This document shows positions 8,858 to 17,058 of a stretch of DNA of 64,000 nucleotides, in pieces. Each line of letters begins with the position of its first letter. The first letter of the stretch is position 1. The notes beneath the pieces were generated by a model that worked only from the letters and a program-made list of their open reading frames with translations, was not told where the DNA came from and searched no databases. Origin of the DNA: Aureimonas populi (GTDB lineage Bacteria; Pseudomonadota; Alphaproteobacteria; Rhizobiales; Rhizobiaceae); contig NZ_CP072611.1 of the NCBI RefSeq assembly GCF_017815515.1, positions 3,410,001-3,474,000 of the forward strand, given 5' to 3'. Made by a program: the position numbers and the translations under genes.

Positions 8858-10054
8858 ATGTCCGGCGCCCCGATGACGACGCTGCCGCGCGCTCCGCGCC
8901 GCCCCATGCTGGCGACGCTGATGATCGCATCGGGGCTCTCGCCGCTCGCCATCAACGTCTTCCTGCCGTCCATGACCTCCATCGCGCGGGACCTGGCGGT
9001 CGGCCCGGCAGCGGTGGGCCTCGGCCTGTCGCTCTATCTCGCCGCGACCGCCGCCATCCAGCTCATCGCGGGCCCGCTTTCCGACCGGTTCGGCCGCCGG
9101 CCTGTCATCCTCGGCGGGATGGTGCTCTTTCTCCTCGGCACGGGGCTGTGCCTCATGGCCTCGTCCATCGAAACCTTCCTCATCGGCCGGGTGATCCAGG
9201 CGGCGAGCGCCACCGGCATCGTGCTTTCGCGCGCCATCGTGCGCGACCTCTACGCGCGCGACCAGGCCGCCTCGATGCTCGGCTATGTGACGATGGGCCT
9301 TGCCGTCGCGCCCATGCTGGGGCCGGCCATCGGCGGGGCGATCGACACCGCCTTCGGCTGGCGCGCCGTCTTCTGGATGCTCGGCATGGCCGGCGTCCTG
9401 ACAACCGTGCTGCTGTTCTTCGACCTGTCGGAGACCAACCGCACGCGCGGCGCGCCCTTCGCGGCGCAGTTCCGCGCTTACGGGCAGCTCATGCGCGCCG
9501 GGGCCTTCTGGTCGCACGCGAGCGTCGCGGCCTTCGTCTCGGCCGTGTTCTTCGCCTTCCTCGGCAGCGCGCCGTTCATCGCGGTGGATGAGCTGGGCAT
9601 GTCGCCGGCCGGCTACGGGCTCTGGTTCATGCTCTGCTCGGTCGGCTACATCACGGGCAACTTCATCACGGGCCGCCTGTCGCAACGCATCGGCCTGCGG
9701 CCGCTGATGCGCGCCGGCGCGGGCGTCACCTTCCTGGCGGGGCTCGTGATCCTCGCCTTCTTCGCCATCGGCTGGGTTACGCCGCTCACCCTGTTCGGCC
9801 CGATGATGCTGGTGGGCCTCGGCAGCGGCCTTTCGGTTCCCACCTCCACGGCCGGCGGCGTCAGCGTGCGGCCGGACGCCGCGGGTGCGGCCGCCGGGCT
9901 TCTCGGCGCCCTTCAGATCGGCCTCGGCGCCGTCATGTCCGTGCTGGCGGCCGGCCTTGCCGGCACCCCCGTGGCCGCCGCCGCGCTGATGGCGTTCATG
10001 GGGCTGGCGGGGGTTCTGGCGGCCCTTTCGGTCCGGCGCGAGCGGAGCGAGTGA
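8858..10054 (+). CDS. Bcr/CflA-family MFS multidrug efflux transporter
   Basis: This 398-residue major facilitator protein has twelve predicted helices. It carries the family signatures SGLSPLAINVFLPSMTSIA in helix 1, the loop 2-3 motif GPLSDRFGRRPV and RAIVRDLYARDQAASMLGYV. Bcr/CflA proteins export bicyclomycin, chloramphenicol and related compounds by proton antiport. It follows the EamA exporter by 3 bases and overlaps the mobA start by 4 bases (GTGA), suggesting one transcript. Confidence 0.93.
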   Translation: MSGAPMTTLPRAPRRPMLATLMIASGLSPLAINVFLPSMTSIARDLAVGPAAVGLGLSLYLAATAAIQLIAGPLSDRFGRRPVILGGMVLFLLGTGLCLMASSIETFLIGRVIQAASATGIVLSRAIVRDLYARDQAASMLGYVTMGLAVAPMLGPAIGGAIDTAFGWRAVFWMLGMAGVLTTVLLFFDLSETNRTRGAPFAAQFRAYGQLMRAGAFWSHASVAAFVSAVFFAFLGSAPFIAVDELGMSPAGYGLWFMLCSVGYITGNFITGRLSQRIGLRPLMRAGAGVTFLAGLVILAFFAIGWVTPLTLFGPMMLVGLGSGLSVPTSTAGGVSVRPDAAGAAAGLLGALQIGLGAVMSVLAAGLAGTPVAAAALMAFMGLAGVLAALSVRRERSE

Positions 10055-10659
10055 GGCCGGCCGCCGTCATCCTGGCCGGCGGCGCGGGCTCGCGCATGGG
10101 CGCGCCGGTGCCCAAGCCCCTGCTCGATCTCGCCGGCCGGCCGATCCTGGCCCATGTCATCGAGCGCCTGCGGCCCTTCTGCGCTCCCCTCCTCCTCAGC
10201 GCCAACGAGCCCGCGCCCTTCGCCGGGCTCGGCCTGCCGATCCTGCCCGACCTGCGGGCGGGGCGCGCGGGCCCCCTCGCCGGCCTGGAAGCAGCGGCGG
10301 CGTTCCTGTCCGCCCGCCGGGACACGGCCACGCATCTTCTTTGCTTAGCCGGCGACACGCCCTTCCTGCCGGCGAACCTCGTCGCGCGCCTTTGCGAGGG
10401 CGCGGGGGACCGGCCGCGCATCGCCTTATGCCTCGGCCGCCGCCACCCCACCGCCTCGCTCTGGCCGCGCGCCACGCTGGCGGCGCTCGGCCCCTATCTG
10501 GACGAGCCGGGCGCGAAAGGCTCCTTCTTCCAGTTCCTGACGAAATCGGGCCACGAGGAGGTCGTTTTCCCGCCGTCCCGGACGGCGCCGGAAGGCGATC
10601 CCTTCTTCAACGTCAACACGCCCGATGATCTCGCAAAGGCACGAACCGTTCTGGGATAA
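10051..10659 (+). CDS. mobA: Molybdenum cofactor guanylyltransferase MobA
   Basis: MobA couples GMP from GTP to molybdopterin to form the guanine-dinucleotide cofactor. The 202-residue product begins at a GTG overlapping the previous stop. It has the nucleotidyltransferase signature LAGGAGSRMG followed by PKPLLDLAGRPI, then GDTPFLP and the C-terminal FFNVNTPDDLAKA, all typical of MobA/MocA-like proteins. The LAGG-x-SxRMG loop binds GTP. Its position behind two exporters and close to moaA fits a dispersed molybdenum-cofactor set. Confidence 0.93.
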   Translation: MRPAAVILAGGAGSRMGAPVPKPLLDLAGRPILAHVIERLRPFCAPLLLSANEPAPFAGLGLPILPDLRAGRAGPLAGLEAAAAFLSARRDTATHLLCLAGDTPFLPANLVARLCEGAGDRPRIALCLGRRHPTASLWPRATLAALGPYLDEPGAKGSFFQFLTKSGHEEVVFPPSRTAPEGDPFFNVNTPDDLAKARTVLG

Positions 10660-10667
10660 ACGGTTCG
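10642..10667 (+). terminator. Hairpin over the mobA stop codon
   Basis: CGAACCGTT and AACGGTTCG form a perfect 9-bp stem with the mobA stop codon at its 3' side. No T-run follows, so it may be a weak terminator or an RNA-stabilising stem. Confidence 0.4.
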
Positions 10668-10777
10668 CCGGCTTGCCATTTGCCACGAAACGGGCAACAT
10701 CGCCTCATCTTTCATCTTGCTTCCCAATTGCGCGGGGGCGCCCGCCTTTCTGTCCTTCAACGGAGAATCCGCAGCCC

Positions 10778-11548
10778 ATGGCATCCATCCGGACCCTTTC
10801 CCTCGCCCTCGCGGGCACCGTCTTCCTCACCGGCGCGTCGCTGGCGCAGGAGGTCGTCCGCATCGGCACGGAAGGCGCCTACGCCCCGTTCAACTACACC
10901 AACGCGGCGGGCGAGCTGGTCGGCTTCGACATCGATATCGCGCGCGCCCTGTGCGAGGAGATGGAGGTGACGTGCGAGTTCGTGACCTCCGACTGGGACG
11001 GCATCATCCCCGCCCTCCAGAACAACCGCTTCGACGCGATCATCGCCTCCATGTCGATCACGGCCGAGCGCTCCCAGCAGGTTCTGTTCACCGACAAGTA
11101 CTACAACACGCCCCCCGCCATCGCCGTGCCGACCGACAGCGACATCGCGGAGGCCACGCCCGAGGCGCTCGCCGGCCGGGCCATCGGCGTGCAGGGCTCC
11201 ACCACGCATTCGGAAGCCGCGCAGGCTTATTTCCCCGACGCTGACGTGCGCATCTACCCCACGGCCGAGGAATATCAGCTCGACATCGAGAACGGGCGGC
11301 TGGACGCGGTGATGGACGACGTGGTCGTCCTGTCGCAATGGGTGGAAGGCGAAGGCGACTGCTGCCAGGTTCTGGGCACGCTGACGCCCGACCCGGCGAT
11401 CTACGGCGAGGGCGCCGGCATCGCGCTGCGGCTCGGCGAGACGGAGCTGGCCGAGCGCTTCAACACCGCCATCCAGGCCATCCGCGAGAACGGCACCTAT
11501 GCCGAGATCCAGGCCAAGTATTTCGACTTCGACGTCTACGGCGAGTGA
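10778..11548 (+). CDS. Polar amino-acid ABC transporter substrate-binding protein
   Basis: The 256-residue product starts with a signal peptide (LSLALAGTVFLTGASLAQE) and continues as a family 3 solute-binding protein. Typical blocks are VRIGTEGAYAPFNYTNAAGELVGFDIDIA, CEFVTSDWDGIIPALQNNRFDAIIASMSIT and GVQGSTTHSEAA. It resembles lysine/arginine/ornithine or octopine binding proteins. An adjacent Cys pair (GDCCQVLG) near residue 195 could form a disulfide. GGAGA lies about 11 bases before the ATG. It heads an operon with two permease genes; no ATPase gene follows. Confidence 0.92.
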   Translation: MASIRTLSLALAGTVFLTGASLAQEVVRIGTEGAYAPFNYTNAAGELVGFDIDIARALCEEMEVTCEFVTSDWDGIIPALQNNRFDAIIASMSITAERSQQVLFTDKYYNTPPAIAVPTDSDIAEATPEALAGRAIGVQGSTTHSEAAQAYFPDADVRIYPTAEEYQLDIENGRLDAVMDDVVVLSQWVEGEGDCCQVLGTLTPDPAIYGEGAGIALRLGETELAERFNTAIQAIRENGTYAEIQAKYFDFDVYGE

Positions 11549-11558
11549 TCGCGCGGAT

Positions 11559-11591
11559 GGGCCGGAGGGCTGATCGGCAGCCCGCCGGCCC
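11559..11591 (+). promoter_or_regulatory. Intercistronic stem-loop after the binding-protein gene
   Basis: GGGCCGG-a-GGGCTG pairs with CAGCCC-g-CCGGCCC to give a 13-bp stem with one mismatch and a 5-base loop. There is no T-run. Stable stems at this spot in ABC operons commonly protect the binding-protein mRNA or limit read-through, giving more binding protein than permease. Confidence 0.6.
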
Positions 11592-11615
11592 CCGGCCGCG
11601 CAACGCGGCGAAGCG

Positions 11616-12326
11616 ATGACCGATTATCTCACCCTTCTGTCCTTCGGCGATACCGGCTGGGGCGACGAGCTCGCAAGCGGGTTCCTCGTCACGGTCGCGC
11701 TCGCCCTCTCCACCCTGCCCTTCGGCCTTGCGGCGGGCCTTGCCCTCGCGCTGGCCAAGCGCTCGCACGATTGGGCGCTGCGCCTCTCTGCCGACATCTA
11801 CACCACGATCTTCCGGGGCCTGCCGGAGCTTCTGACGCTGTTTCTCGTCTTCTACGGCGGGCAGGCGCTCATCAACGCGGCAACGGGGGCGGCGGGCCTG
11901 CCGCAGCTTTCGCTCTCGGCCTTCCTGTCGGGAATGCTGGCGCTCGGCTTTGTCTTTGCCGCCTTCTCATCGGAGGTCTTCCTCTCCGCCTTCCGGGCCA
12001 TCGCACCCGGGCAGGAGGAGGCCGGGCGTGCGCTCGGCATGTCGCGTTTCAAGATCCTCTGGTTCATCACCCTGCCCCAGCTCATCCGCATCGCCCTGCC
12101 CGGCCTGTCGAATGTCTGGCTGAACCTCCTGAAGGACACGGCCCTCGTCTCGGTCATCGGGCTGGCGGATATCATGCGCCAGACGGGCATAGCCGCGCGC
12201 GTCACGCGCGAGCCCTTCCTCTTCTACCTTCTGGCTTGCGTGCTCTTCCTCGTCCTGACCTTCGCCTCCGTCGCCGTGATCGGGCGGATCGAGCGCTGGA
12301 CCAAGCGCGGCGAGGTGCCGCGATGA
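11616..12326 (+). CDS. Amino-acid ABC transporter permease, HisQ-like
   Basis: This 236-residue inner-membrane protein has about five helices and the binding-protein-dependent transport motif AGRALGMSRFKILWFITLPQ (EAA loop), which docks the ATPase. FRGLPELLTLFLVFYGG is the signature of the HisQ/OccQ branch for basic amino acids and opines. Its stop overlaps the ATG of the next permease gene by 4 bases (ATGA), indicating translational coupling. Confidence 0.93.
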   Translation: MTDYLTLLSFGDTGWGDELASGFLVTVALALSTLPFGLAAGLALALAKRSHDWALRLSADIYTTIFRGLPELLTLFLVFYGGQALINAATGAAGLPQLSLSAFLSGMLALGFVFAAFSSEVFLSAFRAIAPGQEEAGRALGMSRFKILWFITLPQLIRIALPGLSNVWLNLLKDTALVSVIGLADIMRQTGIAARVTREPFLFYLLACVLFLVLTFASVAVIGRIERWTKRGEVPR

Positions 12327-13129
12327 CCGCCGGGGCGCCGGCCCCCGCCCCCGCCGCAGCCCGGCGCCCCGGCCTTGCGGGCCTCATCTTCCTCGGCTTC
12401 TGGCTCGCCGCCGGCCTCGCGCTCGTGGCCTATCTCGCCAGCCGGTACGATCCTGCGCTGATCGAGCGGTTCGCGCCGGTCTATCTGTCCGGCCTCTGGA
12501 CGACCGTTTCATTGGTGGCGATATCGTTCATGATCGGCGCGGCCCTGTCCGTGCCGGTCGCCTTCGGGCGCATGTCGCGCAACCGCGCCGCTCGGGCGCT
12601 GACCTTCGCCTATGTCAGCTTCTTTCGCGGCACGCCGCTCATCGCGCAGATTTTCCTCGTCTATTACGGCTTCGGAATCTTCCGGGCCGAGTTCGAGGCG
12701 GTGAACCTGTGGTGGTTCTTCCGCGAGGCCTGGTATTGCGCGATCTTCGCCATCTCGCTGAACACCGCCGCCTACCAGGCCGAAATCCTGCGCGGCGCCA
12801 TCGAAAGCGTGGGCCGGGGCCAGTGGGAGGGCGGGCGCTCGCTCGGCCTGTCGCGCACGGCGACCTTCCGCAGGATCATCCTGCCGCAGGCGATGATCGT
12901 GGCGCTGCGGCCCTATGCCAACGAGATCATCCTTCTGGTGAAGGCCTCGGCCATCGTCGCCATCATCACTGTGTTCGACCTGATGGGTGAGACGCGCCGT
13001 GCCTACGGGCGCACCTTCGACTTCCAGACCTATATCTGGGCGGCCGTGCTCTATCTGGCGCTGGTCGAAGTGCTGCGCCGCGCGACGGATTTCGTGGAAC
13101 GGCGCATCACGCGCCATCTGGTGCGCTGA
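12323..13129 (+). CDS. Amino-acid ABC transporter permease, HisM-like
   Basis: The 268-residue protein is the second permease of the importer. It has a 25-residue Ala/Pro-rich cytoplasmic start, membrane helices, the FFRGTPLIAQIFLVYYGF signature and the EAA loop GRSLGLSRTATFRRIILPQA. The ATG at 12323 overlaps the previous stop. HisP-like ATPase genes normally complete such operons but none is present; the downstream gene is a convergent Lrp-type regulator. The ATPase is therefore probably borrowed from another locus. Confidence 0.93.
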   Translation: MTAGAPAPAPAAARRPGLAGLIFLGFWLAAGLALVAYLASRYDPALIERFAPVYLSGLWTTVSLVAISFMIGAALSVPVAFGRMSRNRAARALTFAYVSFFRGTPLIAQIFLVYYGFGIFRAEFEAVNLWWFFREAWYCAIFAISLNTAAYQAEILRGAIESVGRGQWEGGRSLGLSRTATFRRIILPQAMIVALRPYANEIILLVKASAIVAIITVFDLMGETRRAYGRTFDFQTYIWAAVLYLALVEVLRRATDFVERRITRHLVR

Positions 13130-13173
13130 GCGCGCCGGCAGGGCCGACGCCTTGAATCATCGCATGAGGCAGC

Positions 13174-13210
13174 GGAATCGGTTCGGCAGGAAACCGGGCG
13201 AACCGATTCC
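13174..13210. terminator. Bidirectional hairpin between convergent genes
   Basis: GGAATCGGTTCG and CGAACCGATTCC form a perfect 12-bp inverted repeat with a 13-base loop between the permease gene (+) and the Lrp-type gene (-). It is well placed to end transcription from both sides, although T-runs are lacking. Confidence 0.55.
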
Positions 13211-13216
13211 AGCCGT

Positions 13217-13702
13217 TCAGCTTTCGCGCGAATCCTTGTCGAGCACGAGATAGTCCAGCGGCATCTGCGTGGTGTACTTGATCTGCTCCATCGCGAAGGA
13301 GGAGGAGACGTCGCGGATGTCGATCTTCTGGATCAGCCGCTGGTAGACGGCGTCATAGGCGGCGATGTCGGGCACCACCACGCGCAGGAGATAGTCCACG
13401 TCGCCGCTCATGCGGTAGAACTCGACCACCTCGGGAAATTCCCCCACCACTTCGGAAAAGCGCCTCAGCCACTCGGCGGAGTGGGAGGCGACGCGGATGG
13501 ACACGAAGACGGTGACGCGGGCGTTCACCTTGGCCGGGTCGAGGATGGCGACGCGGCGCTTGATGACGCCCTCCTCCTCCAGCTTCTGGATGCGGCGCCA
13601 GCAGGGCGTCGTCGACAGGCCCACGCGCTTGGCGATGTCGGCCACCGCCAGCGTCGCGTCCTCCTGCAGAAGTCTCAGGATCTTCTTGTCCAGCCTGTCC
13701 AC
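13217..13702 (-). CDS. Lrp/AsnC-family transcriptional regulator
   Basis: The 161-residue protein starts at a GTG preceded by GGAGGG at ideal distance, reading VDRLDKKILRLLQEDATLAVADIAKRVGLSTTPCWRRIQKLEEEGVI. This is the N-terminal winged-helix DNA-binding domain of Lrp/AsnC proteins. The remainder (VTVFVSIRVASHSAEWLRRF through FYRMSGDVDYLLRVVVPDIAAYD) is the ligand-binding RAM domain. It probably responds to an amino acid. It lies convergent to the amino-acid importer, so control of that operon is possible but not shown. Confidence 0.93.
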   Translation of the reverse strand: MDRLDKKILRLLQEDATLAVADIAKRVGLSTTPCWRRIQKLEEEGVIKRRVAILDPAKVNARVTVFVSIRVASHSAEWLRRFSEVVGEFPEVVEFYRMSGDVDYLLRVVVPDIAAYDAVYQRLIQKIDIRDVSSSFAMEQIKYTTQMPLDYLVLDKDSRES

Positions 13703-13753
13703 CGATACCCTCCGGCGCCCCTCGTCACGGCCCCTTATAGCAGCCATGCCTTC

Positions 13754-14380
13754 TCATGCCACGAGGCGGGCCACGCGCCGCTTCAGTTCCGGCAGCAACT
13801 CCTGCGAAAACCACGGATGGCGCTTGATCCACGCATTGTTGCGCCAGGAGGGGTGCGGCAGCGGCAGGACGCGGGCATGGCGCCCCTCTCCGGCCAGGAT
13901 CGCCCGCCAGTCCTCCACCGTCTGCGTCACGCTCGCCTTCATGCCGGGCAGGCGCGGAATGTGCCAGCCCTGCGCGTAGAGCCCGATGGCCAGCACCAGC
14001 TCCACCTGCGGCATCGCGTCGAAGACCGTCTCATGCCAGGTCGCCCGGCATTCCCTGCGCGGCGGCAAATCGTGGCCGTGCGCGTTGTAGCCCGGGAAGC
14101 AGAACCCCATCGGCACCACGCAGACGCGCGTGGGGTCGTAGAACATCTCCGGCCCGATTCCCATCCAGTCGCGCAGCCGCACGCCCGAGGGGTCGCTGAA
14201 GGGCTTGCCCGCCTTGTCGGCGAGGTTGCCGGGCGCCTGCCCCGCCACGCACAGCCTTGCCGTGCGCGACAAGGTGAGGATCGGATTGGGCGGCACCGGC
14301 AGCGGCGGGCCGATGGGTGCCTCGGCGCAGATCCGGCAGGTGCGGATCGTCTCCTGAAGGGCGAGCGGGTCCTGCACCAT
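13754..14380 (-). CDS. Uracil-DNA glycosylase family protein
   Basis: The product (208 residues from the ATG at 14380, 231 from an ATG at 14449) belongs to the UDG-fold superfamily. The substrate-loop motif VAGQAPGNLADKAGKPFSDPSG lies near the N-terminus, and the DNA-intercalation motif PLPHPSWRNN is near the C-terminus. A TCRICAEAPIG segment with two cysteines lies at the start. UDG-fold enzymes excise uracil or other deaminated bases, but this branch is poorly characterised, so base specificity is unknown. Neither start has a strong ribosome site. Confidence 0.8.
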   Translation of the reverse strand: MVQDPLALQETIRTCRICAEAPIGPPLPVPPNPILTLSRTARLCVAGQAPGNLADKAGKPFSDPSGVRLRDWMGIGPEMFYDPTRVCVVPMGFCFPGYNAHGHDLPPRRECRATWHETVFDAMPQVELVLAIGLYAQGWHIPRLPGMKASVTQTVEDWRAILAGEGRHARVLPLPHPSWRNNAWIKRHPWFSQELLPELKRRVARLVA

Positions 14381-14595
14381 CAGGCTTCGCCGCGCCGTCG
14401 GCGGCCGCAAAAGAGCCGCGGAGCCGGCTCGGGGGTCCGGCCGCTGCATGGAAGAATCATCGCGATCAACACCTTGCGCTAGCGCTCTGAAGCGAGGCGT
14501 CAGGGTGTTCGCTTCGTCCTTTCTTAAGGCAAATTCTTAAGCATTCGGCAAGATGATGAGCGACGCCGATCCTGCCCGGAGTTTCCGCCGCGTTC

Positions 14596-16098
14596 ATGTC
14601 CACCCTCGCCCAAAACCCGCATCGGACCGCCGGCAAGGCCGCTCGGCCTCGCCGCGAGGGCGAACTGGCGCGCACGCTGCGCGAGGCGCGCGAGCGGCTG
14701 GTGTTCCGCCGCCCGCTGCCGCTGCGTTTCGAGCGCGCGCTCCTGGTGCAGCACGCCTCCGCCGTCCGCGCCGCGGCGCCCCTCCTGCCCCTGCCGGTGA
14801 TTCTGGCCGGCGCCGGGCTGTGGGCCTTCGCCGGCAGCGCGATGGCGGTTCTCTGGTCGGGCCTGGCCCTGAGCCTGTCCATCGTCCACCTGGGCTTGGC
14901 CGACCGCCTGAAGGCGCAGGCCGGGCGCGGCTTCGACCCGCGCCTGTGGACGCGGCTCATGCTCGGCACCCACGCGCTGTCCGGCCTCATTTGGGCCTGG
15001 CTGGCGCAGGCGAGCTGCACATCCTGCGCGCCGCTGCGCTTCGAGATGCTGCTGCTTTCCGTCCTCGTGCTCGCGGTCGCCATGACCGCGATGGTGGGGG
15101 CTACCCTGCGGGCAGTCGTTCCCGTCGCCTTCGCGCCGATGGCGCTCGTTCTTCTCTGGCGGGCGGGCGAAGCGAGCGACCCTGTGGCCGCCGCCATGCT
15201 GATGGTGCCGGCCGGCGCCGTGCCGCTGTTCGCCTTCGTCGCCGCGCGGCTTCGGGCCGACACGCTGGAGCGTCTGCGCCACACGGCCGAGCGCGACGAG
15301 CTGATCGCCGAGCTGGAGGAGGAGCGCATCGCCGCCGACGAGGCGCGCAAGCGCGCAGAAGAGGCCAACCAGGCCAAATCCCGCTTCCTGGCCACGATGA
15401 GCCACGAGCTTCGCACCCCGCTCAATGCCATTCTAGGCTTCTCCGAGGTTGTCTCGAAGGAGATCCTTGGCCCTGTGGGCAACCCGGTCTACCGGGACTA
15501 CGCGGAGGATATCCACGCATCGGGCCAGCACCTCCTCGACCTCATCAACGAGATTCTCGACCTCTCGCGTGTGGAAGCCGGGCGCTATGTGCTCAATGAG
15601 GAGGCAGTCGACCTCGTCGCCATTGCCCATGATTGCCGCGCCTATCTTCAGATGAAGGCGGACGGGAAGAGCATCCGCCTCTCCACGCGCGTGGAGGACG
15701 GGCTGCCGCTGATCTGGGGCGACCCGCGCGCGCTGCGCCAGGTGGTGCTGAACCTCCTGTCCAACGCCGTCAAGTTCGCGCCCGTGGGCGGCGAGGTGGT
15801 GCTTCGCGTCGGCTGGACGGCGGGCGGGGGCCAGTACGTCTCGGTGCGCGACAACGGCCCCGGCATCCCCGAGGCCGAGATTCCGCTCGTCCTCACCTCG
15901 TTCGGCCAGGGCTCGGCGGCCATCAAGAACGCCGAGCAGGGCTCCGGCCTCGGCCTGCCCATCGTGCAGGCGCTGGTGCATCTGCACGATGGCGAGTTCC
16001 GGCTGGATTCCAGGCCCGGGCAAGGCACGGAGGCGCTGGCGATCTTCCCGCACGGGCGGGTGCTGGAGGTCATGCCCGCCATGCAGGCCTATCTTTAG
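14596..16098 (+). CDS. Membrane-bound sensor histidine kinase, PdhS/PleC-like
   Basis: The 500-residue protein has an N-terminal membrane region of about five to six helices (residues 60-220) and a linker coiled coil (ERDELIAELEEERIAADEARKRAEEANQ in outline). The HisKA domain carries the phospho-acceptor H270 in SHELRTPLNAILGFSEV. The HATPase domain has N box NLLSNAVKFAP, G1 VRDNGPGIP and G2 GSGLGLPIV. The dimerisation region resembles alphaproteobacterial PdhS/PleC/DivJ kinases, but no PAS domain is visible and the signal is unknown. No cognate response regulator is adjacent. Confidence 0.9.
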   Translation: MSTLAQNPHRTAGKAARPRREGELARTLREARERLVFRRPLPLRFERALLVQHASAVRAAAPLLPLPVILAGAGLWAFAGSAMAVLWSGLALSLSIVHLGLADRLKAQAGRGFDPRLWTRLMLGTHALSGLIWAWLAQASCTSCAPLRFEMLLLSVLVLAVAMTAMVGATLRAVVPVAFAPMALVLLWRAGEASDPVAAAMLMVPAGAVPLFAFVAARLRADTLERLRHTAERDELIAELEEERIAADEARKRAEEANQAKSRFLATMSHELRTPLNAILGFSEVVSKEILGPVGNPVYRDYAEDIHASGQHLLDLINEILDLSRVEAGRYVLNEEAVDLVAIAHDCRAYLQMKADGKSIRLSTRVEDGLPLIWGDPRALRQVVLNLLSNAVKFAPVGGEVVLRVGWTAGGGQYVSVRDNGPGIPEAEIPLVLTSFGQGSAAIKNAEQGSGLGLPIVQALVHLHDGEFRLDSRPGQGTEALAIFPHGRVLEVMPAMQAYL

Positions 16099-16154
16099 GG
16101 ATCGGGGCAGGCTCGCGGTTGCTTGCATCCCGCCGCGCCCTTATCTCGGATAGG

Positions 16155-16352
16155 ATGACGATCGAGAGCCCCTGCATCAACCTCTGCCGCCTGGACCCCG
16201 CGACGGGCCAGTGCGTGGGCTGCGCGCGCACCGGCGCGGAGATCGCCGCGTGGCGCGAATTCTCGCCGCAGGCGCGGCGTTCCATCATGGCACGCCTGCC
16301 GGCGCGGCTGGCCGCCATGGCCCCTCCCGCTCTGGCGGCGGCGGAGCGCTGA
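16155..16352 (+). CDS. DUF1289 family small protein
   Basis: The 65-residue product begins MTIESPCINLCRLDPATGQCVGCARTGAEIAAW, the family pattern with four conserved cysteines (SPCxxxCxxD..GxCxGCxRT), probably a small metal- or cluster-binding site. The rest, EFSPQARRSIMARLPARLAA, is a helix. Function is unknown. The gene starts 56 bases after the kinase gene and ends 4 bases before the retropepsin-like gene, suggesting co-transcription with the latter. Confidence 0.88.
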   Translation: MTIESPCINLCRLDPATGQCVGCARTGAEIAAWREFSPQARRSIMARLPARLAAMAPPALAAAER

Positions 16353-16356
16353 GGGG

Positions 16357-17058
16357 ATGCGCAACAGCTCCCTCCTCTTCGTTCTTCTGGCGGTCCTCTT
16401 CGGCGGCCTTGCCCTTCTCCTGATGTCGGACGGCACCGTGGCCGGGCTGGAGGACAGGCAGTTCGCCGGTCTCGTGCAGCTTTCGGCGGTCGGCCTGTTC
16501 ATCGGCTCGGGCGTCCTCATCCTCGCCCGCAGCGGGCTTTCGCGCGCCCTGCGCAACGCCTTGATCTGGGGCGCGATCTTTCTCGCCCTGATCGCCGCCT
16601 ACGCCTATGAAAGCGAGTTTCGCGGTTTTGCCGGCCGCATCCAGGCGGTTCTGGTGCCGGGCCGCGCCGTTTCGCTCGGCGGGCAGGAGGGGCAGGTTCT
16701 GGCGGTGCGCGGGCGCGACGACCATTTCCGCCTCGATGCGCAGGTCAATGGCCGGCGGGTGCCCTTCCTCGTGGATACGGGCGCCAGCGTGGTGGCCATC
16801 GACCGGGGAACGGCCGAGGCGGTAGGCTTGGACCTCTCCGCGCTGGCCTATACCGCGCAGATCCGCACAGCCAACGGCATCGCCCGCGCCGCGCCCGTCA
16901 CGCTGGACGAGGTCCGCGTCGGCGACATCGCGCGGCGCAACGTGGTCGCGGTGGTGACGGAAGGCGACGGCATCGGCATCGACCTTCTGGGCATGAGCTT
17001 CCTAGGCTCGCTCTCCTCGGTGGACTTTCGCGGCGACCGCCTCGTGCTCACCGACTAG
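16357..17058 (+). CDS. TIGR02281-type retropepsin-like aspartic protease
   Basis: The 233-residue protein has three N-terminal hydrophobic helices (about residues 5-25, 40-55 and 66-84) and then a periplasmic or cytoplasmic single-domain aspartic protease. The catalytic motif is FLVDTGASVVAIDRG, and the C-terminal IDLLGMSFLGSL matches the ILGxxxL strand of retropepsins. Family members (TIGR02281 clan AA) are presumed dimeric proteases like retroviral ones; natural substrates are unknown. It follows the DUF1289 gene closely and overlaps the convergent TauE/SafE gene by 4 bases at the stop codons. Confidence 0.9.
   Translation: MRNSSLLFVLLAVLFGGLALLLMSDGTVAGLEDRQFAGLVQLSAVGLFIGSGVLILARSGLSRALRNALIWGAIFLALIAAYAYESEFRGFAGRIQAVLVPGRAVSLGGQEGQVLAVRGRDDHFRLDAQVNGRRVPFLVDTGASVVAIDRGTAEAVGLDLSALAYTAQIRTANGIARAAPVTLDEVRVGDIARRNVVAVVTEGDGIGIDLLGMSFLGSLSSVDFRGDRLVLTD

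Noticed and set aside
7910..9685. 591-codon minus-strand frame across the two exporter genes
   Set aside because: Composition is His/Arg/Asp/Glu repeats typical of antisense high-GC frames; the plus strand encodes membrane proteins.
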